Below, one piece after another: positions 13,100 through 17,374 of a DNA stretch of 17,374 nt. The translations under genes and the position numbers were made by a program. The notes beneath the pieces were generated by a model. That model made no database searches. It had not been told where the DNA came from and saw only the letters and a list, made by a program, of their open reading frames with translations. The stretch is from JBCCCJ01 sp039029315. GTDB lineage: Bacteria > Bacteroidota > Bacteroidia > J057. The stretch's first letter is position 1. Every line of letters begins with the position of its first letter. The DNA is taken from the NCBI GenBank assembly GCA_039029315.1, contig JBCCGK010000167.1, positions 1-17,374 of the forward strand, in the 5' to 3' direction.

Positions 13100-14050
13100 A
13101 TGAAACACCTCTTCCCATTCCTCCTCAGCCTAAGCCTCGTCCTCGCCTGCCAACAAGCCCCTCCAACAGAATACATCCTTCAGGAAATCGACCTCCTCCC
13201 AGAAGGCATCGCCTATTCCAGCACCCAAGATGCCTTCTATCTAAGCAGCATTTACAAGTCCAAAATCATCAAAGTCGACAGGCAGACAGGTGATCAGGAA
13301 GACTTTATCAGCGAACAAGCATTTGGCTATCTGCCGGGGGTGGGCATCATGGTCGATGATGAGAAAGGCCAGATACATGCCTTGGGCGGATATTTCATGG
13401 GAGAAGGGGCCAATTCCGCCATGTTTAGCTTCGATTTGGGGACGCAGGAGTTGATCCGAAGAATAGACATGCCTGAAGGAGGGGGGCATTTCCTGAATGA
13501 TATGGCAATGGATCGGGCAGGGAATCTTTATCTGACAAATACCAAAGATTCTTCCATATATTATTGGGAAGCTGGAAGTGATAGCCTTCATCTGTTTTTT
13601 CAATCGACAGAGATTCAGTATCCCAATGGGATCGCCATTTCTGATGATGAAAGCAAATTATACATCGCTTCTTTTAGCAAAGGGATTCGGATTTTGGATA
13701 TGGAAAAGAAGATCCTGCTGAATGAAGTAGACAGCTCGGGTATGTCCCGGGGGATCGATGGTCTGGAGTTTTATCAGGGACACTTGTATGCTGTCCAAAA
13801 CGGAGGAAAAATCTCTACACATAATTTTAGGAAATTGCTGCTGAATGCAGGTCAGGACAGGATAGTCGGTGCAGAGGTCATCGCTCAAGATGTACCTTAT
13901 CTGAATGTGCCGCTGACATTTTGCATCGCAAAAGAAAAAGCCATCGTCATTGGCAATTCCAATCTGCAATATTTGGAACAGGAAAACTTTCTTTTTACCC
14001 CCTCAGGCAGCACAGAACAGACAAGGCTACTGACTTACGATCTCCCGTAG
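13100..14050 (+). CDS. SMP-30/NHL-type beta-propeller lipoprotein
   Basis: A 316-residue exported lipoprotein. The signal peptide MKHLFPFLLSLSLVLAC ends in an LAC lipobox with C17, which decides the start at 13100 over an in-frame upstream codon inside the preceding gene. The mature part is built of propeller strands: LLPEGIAYSSTQDAFYLSS, GYLPGVGIMVDDEKGQIHAL, FLNDMAMDRAGNLYLTNT, YPNGIAISDDESKLYIAS and IDGLEFYQGHLYAVQN. These match the six-bladed SMP-30/gluconolactonase-type fold (the P-N-G and N-D motifs near metal ligands). A periplasmic or surface lactonase-like or binding role is possible, but the substrate is unknown. Confidence 0.85.
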   Translation: MKHLFPFLLSLSLVLACQQAPPTEYILQEIDLLPEGIAYSSTQDAFYLSSIYKSKIIKVDRQTGDQEDFISEQAFGYLPGVGIMVDDEKGQIHALGGYFMGEGANSAMFSFDLGTQELIRRIDMPEGGGHFLNDMAMDRAGNLYLTNTKDSSIYYWEAGSDSLHLFFQSTEIQYPNGIAISDDESKLYIASFSKGIRILDMEKKILLNEVDSSGMSRGIDGLEFYQGHLYAVQNGGKISTHNFRKLLLNAGQDRIVGAEVIAQDVPYLNVPLTFCIAKEKAIVIGNSNLQYLEQENFLFTPSGSTEQTRLLTYDLP

Positions 14051-14073
14051 CGGCGATTGGCAAACCGCCGCTA
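14048..14073 (+). other. GC-rich hairpin over the stop codon
   Basis: TAGCGGCG/CGCCGCTA forms a perfect 8-bp stem with a 10-nt loop, starting at the TAG stop of the propeller lipoprotein gene. There is no T-run, so it may be an attenuating or 3-prime protective structure rather than an intrinsic terminator. Confidence 0.4.
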
Positions 14074-14137
14074 GAAACACATCGCAGATACATAGCTAAG
14101 CCAGTCCTCAAGACAGGCTCGCCCCAAAATCCCAGAC

Positions 14138-14698
14138 ATGAGATTCAAAGACTTCCTTCAATCAATACGAGAAAGCCCAAATGTCGCCAAAGGCATCCTG
14201 GCCCAACATCCAGAATTTGCGACCATGCAATGGGAGCAATCTGGAACATGGATCGAGGGAAGCACCGCTTTACATTGGGCTGCCCATGATGGCCATCTGG
14301 ATTTGGTCAAGCAATTGGTGGAACTGGGAGCAGATGTTCAGGCAGATCAGGCAGACTGGTGGTGTCGGCCAATAGATTGGGCCTCGGATGGTGGGAGATA
14401 TGAAATCGTTGCATATTTGCTGGAAAAAGGAGCAAGTCTGGTGGGAGACAAATGGAGCAACTGCACACCTCTACATGTAGTGGCACAGGGAGGCTCGACG
14501 AATGGCAAAAGAAATCCCAAAGCCTACCAAAAAACAGCTGAAATCCTGATCCGAGCAGGTGCAGACATCAATGCAGTGGTGCAATATGGCGGCCAAGGAC
14601 CCCAAATGACCGCCCTGGATGAGGCCCGAAAGCTAGGAAATAAAGCCGTGGAAGCGGTTTTGTTGGAACATGGAGCAAAAGCGTTTCATGAGCTGTGA
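14138..14698 (+). CDS. Ankyrin-repeat protein
   Basis: A 186-residue cytoplasmic protein with about four ankyrin repeats: STALHWAAHDGHLDLVKQL (from ~42), a degenerate one RPIDWASDGGRYEIVAYLLEKGA (~77), TPLHVVAQGG with a longer insert before AEILIRAGADINA (~110-150), and MTALDEARKLGNKAVEAVLLEHGA (~157). The N-terminal 40 residues form a short helical cap. Such proteins mediate protein-protein contacts; no partner is evident. It starts 87 bp after the lipoprotein gene. The stop codon lies inside CTGTGAATGAAT (14693-14704), a 12-mer repeated at 14899-14910. Confidence 0.87.
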   Translation: MRFKDFLQSIRESPNVAKGILAQHPEFATMQWEQSGTWIEGSTALHWAAHDGHLDLVKQLVELGADVQADQADWWCRPIDWASDGGRYEIVAYLLEKGASLVGDKWSNCTPLHVVAQGGSTNGKRNPKAYQKTAEILIRAGADINAVVQYGGQGPQMTALDEARKLGNKAVEAVLLEHGAKAFHEL

Positions 14699-15016
14699 AT
14701 GAATACCCTGTATAAAAAGGATCTTGACCTCACCTTTCGCCTTGGTGCCCCTTCTGAGAGGAGTGGCTGGCGAGCAATCATCTGCTTTTCAGCAGAAAAG
14801 GCCTTGCGGGAAATTCCCGTGTCGAAGATTCCGACTTGTCGGAAAGAGGATGGGCCTGTGGGAAGGGGGTCTCGAAGGAATCACAAAATTTTTGTTACCT
14901 GTGAATGAATGTGTAGAAGGATAATGTGAATGCGTATCCAACCTTTGGATACTTGTGTCTGTCCTATACATGTCGAATGTCTTCCCTTCCCTTACAAGAC
15001 CATTCATTCACTTAAC
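14699..15016. repeat. 318-bp gap with a divergent relative of the family B MITE core
   Basis: No gene is seen. At 14819-14846 the sequence GTGTCGAAGATTCCG leads into the hairpin TTCCGAC-TT-GTCGGAA and then AGAGG, the same arrangement as the family B core but with compensatory stem changes. Another small palindrome, CGGGAAATTCCCG, sits just before it. The GGGTG-type termini are absent. A 12-bp direct repeat, CTGTGAATGAAT, brackets the stretch (14693-14704 and 14899-14910), hinting at an insertion. The perfect palindrome at 14934-14952 is listed separately. Confidence 0.45.
14934..14952. promoter_or_regulatory. Perfect 8-bp palindrome upstream of the beta-lactamase-fold gene
   Basis: GTATCCAA-CCT-TTGGATAC, a perfect inverted repeat with a 3-base spacer, lies 64 bp before the next ATG. 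It could be an operator for a dimeric repressor or a weak terminator stem; it has no T-tract. The regulatory reading is inference from position. Confidence 0.3.
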
Positions 15017-16225
15017 ATGAAACATCTACCACAGCTCTATTTTCTTCCCATCCTTCTATGTTCCATCTTCCTCCTGGCCTGTTCCGGGAAAGAGAAGGTG
15101 ATAGACAGCTATATCGGATTTGATATCCCGCTTCAGGAGCTAGACACCTATCTGGATGAGAAGATGGAAGAATTAGACATTCCCGGAATGTCGATTGCCT
15201 TCATCAATGATGGACAGGTGGTCCATCACAGAACGATGGGCTATGCCTTTTTGGAAAATCAAACCCCTGTTACAGACAAAACCATCTTCGAAGCGGCTTC
15301 TCTATCCAAATCCGTCTTTGCGCACTTTGCCATGACCTATGTGGATGAAGGCAGGCTGGATTTGGACAAACCGCTCTATGAATATTTGCCCTACCCAGAC
15401 ATTGCCCATGACGAACGATACAAGAAAATCACCGCCCGTATGGTGTTGAGTCATCGTTCTGGATTTCCCAATTGGCGGACAGATTTCGAGGATGAAGAAT
15501 TGTTCATCGAATTTGAGCCAGGGACAGACTTTTTATATTCCGGTGAAGGCTATATGTATCTCTCGATGGTGCTGAAGGAAATTGAGCAAACAGATTGGGA
15601 GGGCCTGGAAGCCATCTTTCAGAAGAAAGTCGCTCATCCGATGGGCCTGGAACATACCGTTTTCATTCAGGATGCATATTCCAAAGCCAACAAAGCTGAA
15701 CCCTATGATGAGAATGGAGACTGGATCAGCTGGGAGAATAACCCGGACAGCATATTTCAGTATGAATTTCGTGCGCCTGCCTCGGTTCACTCAGAAGCAC
15801 TCGATTTTTCCAAATGGATGTTGGCCATCATGAGGAGAGAAGGACTATCCGAAGAAGCCTATCGGGAGATGTTCAAGATCCATTCTCCCATAAAAATGCC
15901 TGATGCTCCACCTCTTGCCTATACATTGGGCTTTTATACCCTGGATGTTCCTCTGATGAATTTGTATGCACATGGCGGGAATAATTATGGTTTTACTGCC
16001 TTTTTTGCCCTGGACCCGGACAAGGATTGGGGCTATGTGCTTTTCACCAATTCGGAATATGGGGAAGATTTGGGAGGAGAATTGCTGTTTTATCTCCTTA
16101 CTGGGCCGGACATGTCCAAAGTGTATGTGAGTCTTGGTGCAATCCTTCTTATTTTATTAGGGGGAATACTTGTGCTGTTGCGATTTGTCTGGCGTAGATG
16201 GAAGCAGGGGAGGGGGAAAAAATAG
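15017..16225 (+). CDS. Class C beta-lactamase-fold serine hydrolase lipoprotein
   Basis: A 402-residue protein of the PF00144 (AmpC/esterase/DD-peptidase) family. The signal peptide ends LLAC with C22 as the lipidation site, which sets the start at 15017. The active-site S-x-x-K is S95-L-S-K98 in EAASLSKSV; the second element, normally YxN, appears as Y174-S-G in FLYSGEGY; the third, K/H-x-G, is HGGNNYGF. The segment MVLSHRSGFPNW is a family hallmark. A C-terminal transmembrane helix (VYVSLGAILLILLGGILVLL) with a basic tail RRWKQGRGKK gives a second anchor. It probably acts in the periplasm on a peptide, ester or amide substrate; antibiotic hydrolysis cannot be assumed. Confidence 0.92.
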   Translation: MKHLPQLYFLPILLCSIFLLACSGKEKVIDSYIGFDIPLQELDTYLDEKMEELDIPGMSIAFINDGQVVHHRTMGYAFLENQTPVTDKTIFEAASLSKSVFAHFAMTYVDEGRLDLDKPLYEYLPYPDIAHDERYKKITARMVLSHRSGFPNWRTDFEDEELFIEFEPGTDFLYSGEGYMYLSMVLKEIEQTDWEGLEAIFQKKVAHPMGLEHTVFIQDAYSKANKAEPYDENGDWISWENNPDSIFQYEFRAPASVHSEALDFSKWMLAIMRREGLSEEAYREMFKIHSPIKMPDAPPLAYTLGFYTLDVPLMNLYAHGGNNYGFTAFFALDPDKDWGYVLFTNSEYGEDLGGELLFYLLTGPDMSKVYVSLGAILLILLGGILVLLRFVWRRWKQGRGKK

Positions 16226-16381
16226 CATTCTGCCCTACACAGAACCATATATGATGTCTGGACGGGAGATCTGAAGAGGATATTTCTCTTTGTCTCCTGA
16301 AAAATGCACTTTTGTTGGCAAACACCCCCTTTCGGATATCCTAACTGTTGTTTCCCAATTGATCACCACGCGATTCTGTTC

Positions 16382-16984
16382 ATGTTCATACGCATTCTCC
16401 TGATCTTCCTTGCCAGTATTTTTTCTTTCTCCTGCACCCATCAGCCCTCAGAATCCTCCGCCAGCGTAACTGACCCTAGGACAGAAGAAGCAGCTTTGCT
16501 CCCTGCCGATCTGAAAGGCTCGCTTGTGGAAAAGCTGTATGACAGAAAGCTGCTACTGCTGGAAGGGAATCAGTTGGAAATCCAGATTCCCTTCGATCTG
16601 CATGATCCGGGAGGATTGGCAGCTGACTGCTACATCACAGAGCTCCGTCTCGCATGGGAGCTGAAAGGCGAGTTGAGCTTCCCTCGAATTCTGCCCTTTG
16701 AGGAACGCGAATACGGGGATTGTGTCGATCAGGAGTTTCGCGAGCAGGGAGAGTTCCAACTGGCAGGGCAGTCAACTACCTCTCTCACCTATCGCTCCGA
16801 GAATCCTCAGAGGTGCTTGATGATCTTTCGGGATCATGTGTACTACTTTGTCGATGTAGCTCTGGATGGGGTAGGGGGAGAAAATATAGAGGAAATCCTG
16901 TCAACCTTCAATGAGGAAGCAGCCAATGACAATATGCATGTTCCTTACCGAAGTTCTGCCATCGAAAAACCAGAAGAGTCTTGA
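16382..16984 (+). CDS. Small lipoprotein of unknown function
   Basis: A 200-residue protein beginning MFIRILLIFLASIFSFSC, a lipoprotein signal with C18 as the likely lipidation site; this sets the start at 16382 rather than at in-frame codons further upstream. The mature part is acidic and probably mostly beta-strand, with three later cysteines (in ADCYIT, YGDCVDQEF and PQRCLMIF) that could pair or bind metal. I do not recognise the family. It lies 156 bp after the beta-lactamase-fold gene on the same strand and 61 bp before the right boundary element. Confidence 0.75.
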   Translation: MFIRILLIFLASIFSFSCTHQPSESSASVTDPRTEEAALLPADLKGSLVEKLYDRKLLLLEGNQLEIQIPFDLHDPGGLAADCYITELRLAWELKGELSFPRILPFEEREYGDCVDQEFREQGEFQLAGQSTTSLTYRSENPQRCLMIFRDHVYYFVDVALDGVGGENIEEILSTFNEEAANDNMHVPYRSSAIEKPEES

Positions 16985-17045
16985 AAAGAGATCTCCTATG
17001 ATGGGGAAGTAGCCTCAACAGATTCCTCAACAAATTGTTTTCTTC

Positions 17046-17374
17046 TTAGTTTGACTTTGGCCATTTTTTATAGGAGAAAAATCCTCCCATATGCTCTGGA
17101 AATCATCTTTTTGAATGAATGAACTTCGCTGTTTTTGGGTGATGTTGATTAATTCTCATTGAAAATTTATTCACAACTGACACTTTTTATTTTCCTTTGT
17201 TTTTAGATTTCTTTGCAACTTTTTGCCGCCAAAAAGTTGCGCAAAAACCGCCAAAATTCTAAGCCCAACTCACAAATCCGCCCCAGTTCACCGAATTTTG
17301 GGGGCCAGCTCGCCTAAACTGATAAAAGTGTATGAAAGAAATTTGAATTCCCATTTTGGCCAAAGTCAAACTTA
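17046..17374 (-). mobile_element. Boundary MITE-like element, right copy (329 bp, 18-bp terminal inverted repeats)
   Basis: The left end (17046-17063) reads TTAGTTTGACTTTGGCCA and the right end (17357-17374) is TGGCCAAAGTCAAACTTA, inverted repeats with 17 of 18 positions matching. Positions 17049-17292 match 1-244 in inverted orientation. No coding capacity for a transposase is present. The window stops exactly at the outer end of the terminal repeat, so a flanking target duplication cannot be checked. A hairpin with an 11-bp stem lies at 17215-17240. Confidence 0.8.

Noticed and set aside
1..17374. The whole window as a composite transposon bounded by inverted elements
   Set aside because: Neither boundary copy encodes a transposase, the cargo is mostly ordinary chromosomal genes, and the arrangement is equally explained by a contig ending in a multi-copy repeat.

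Overview
Organism. The window looks like chromosomal or accessory DNA from a Bacteroidota bacterium, most likely of the Saprospiria type. The evidence is a large secreted beta-propeller protein with a type IX secretion C-terminal sorting domain, promoters of the TTTG-N19-TAnnTTTG type, several short-signal lipoproteins, and a LRR-Roc-COR (ROCO) GTPase with an effector-associated-domain-like tail next to FGE-fold proteins. The genus assignment is inference.

Layout. Both window edges lie in copies of one dispersed 329-bp element with 18-bp terminal inverted repeats, in opposite orientation; the left copy is cut by the window edge. From the left: a minus-strand group (GNAT acetyltransferase, TfoX-N-like protein, small DUF6958-like protein) with a structure-rich 316-bp gap; dinB (Y-family polymerase IV); a T9SS-secreted seven-repeat propeller protein; two tandem FGE-fold genes; a ROCO gene translationally coupled to a third FGE gene; a convergent NarL-type response regulator; a gene-poor stretch carrying a MITE; then a plus-strand run of a CcbP-like protein, a DUF6155-like protein, a propeller lipoprotein, an ankyrin protein, a class-C beta-lactamase-fold lipoprotein and a small lipoprotein.

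Central system (5.4-10.7 kb). The three FGE-fold proteins share near-identical scaffolds but differ sharply in a C-terminal segment just after RGGSW. There, 25 of 26 variable nucleotide positions are consistent with substitution at template adenines (AAC/AAT-type codons), and an invariant 27-base stretch follows. This is the signature of diversity-generating retroelement (DGR) variable repeats. No reverse transcriptase, template repeat or Avd gene is visible here, so the DGR core would act from elsewhere. The third variable gene overlaps the end of the ROCO gene by 8 bp. My inference is a diversified intracellular receptor feeding a ROCO-EAD signalling switch, i.e. a conflict or self/non-self recognition module.

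Repeats. Two copies of a second MITE family (152 and 161 bp) have perfect 8-bp target duplications. One sits just upstream of the first FGE gene and the other in the tail of a small membrane-protein reading frame. A divergent relative of its core hairpin lies near 14.8 kb.
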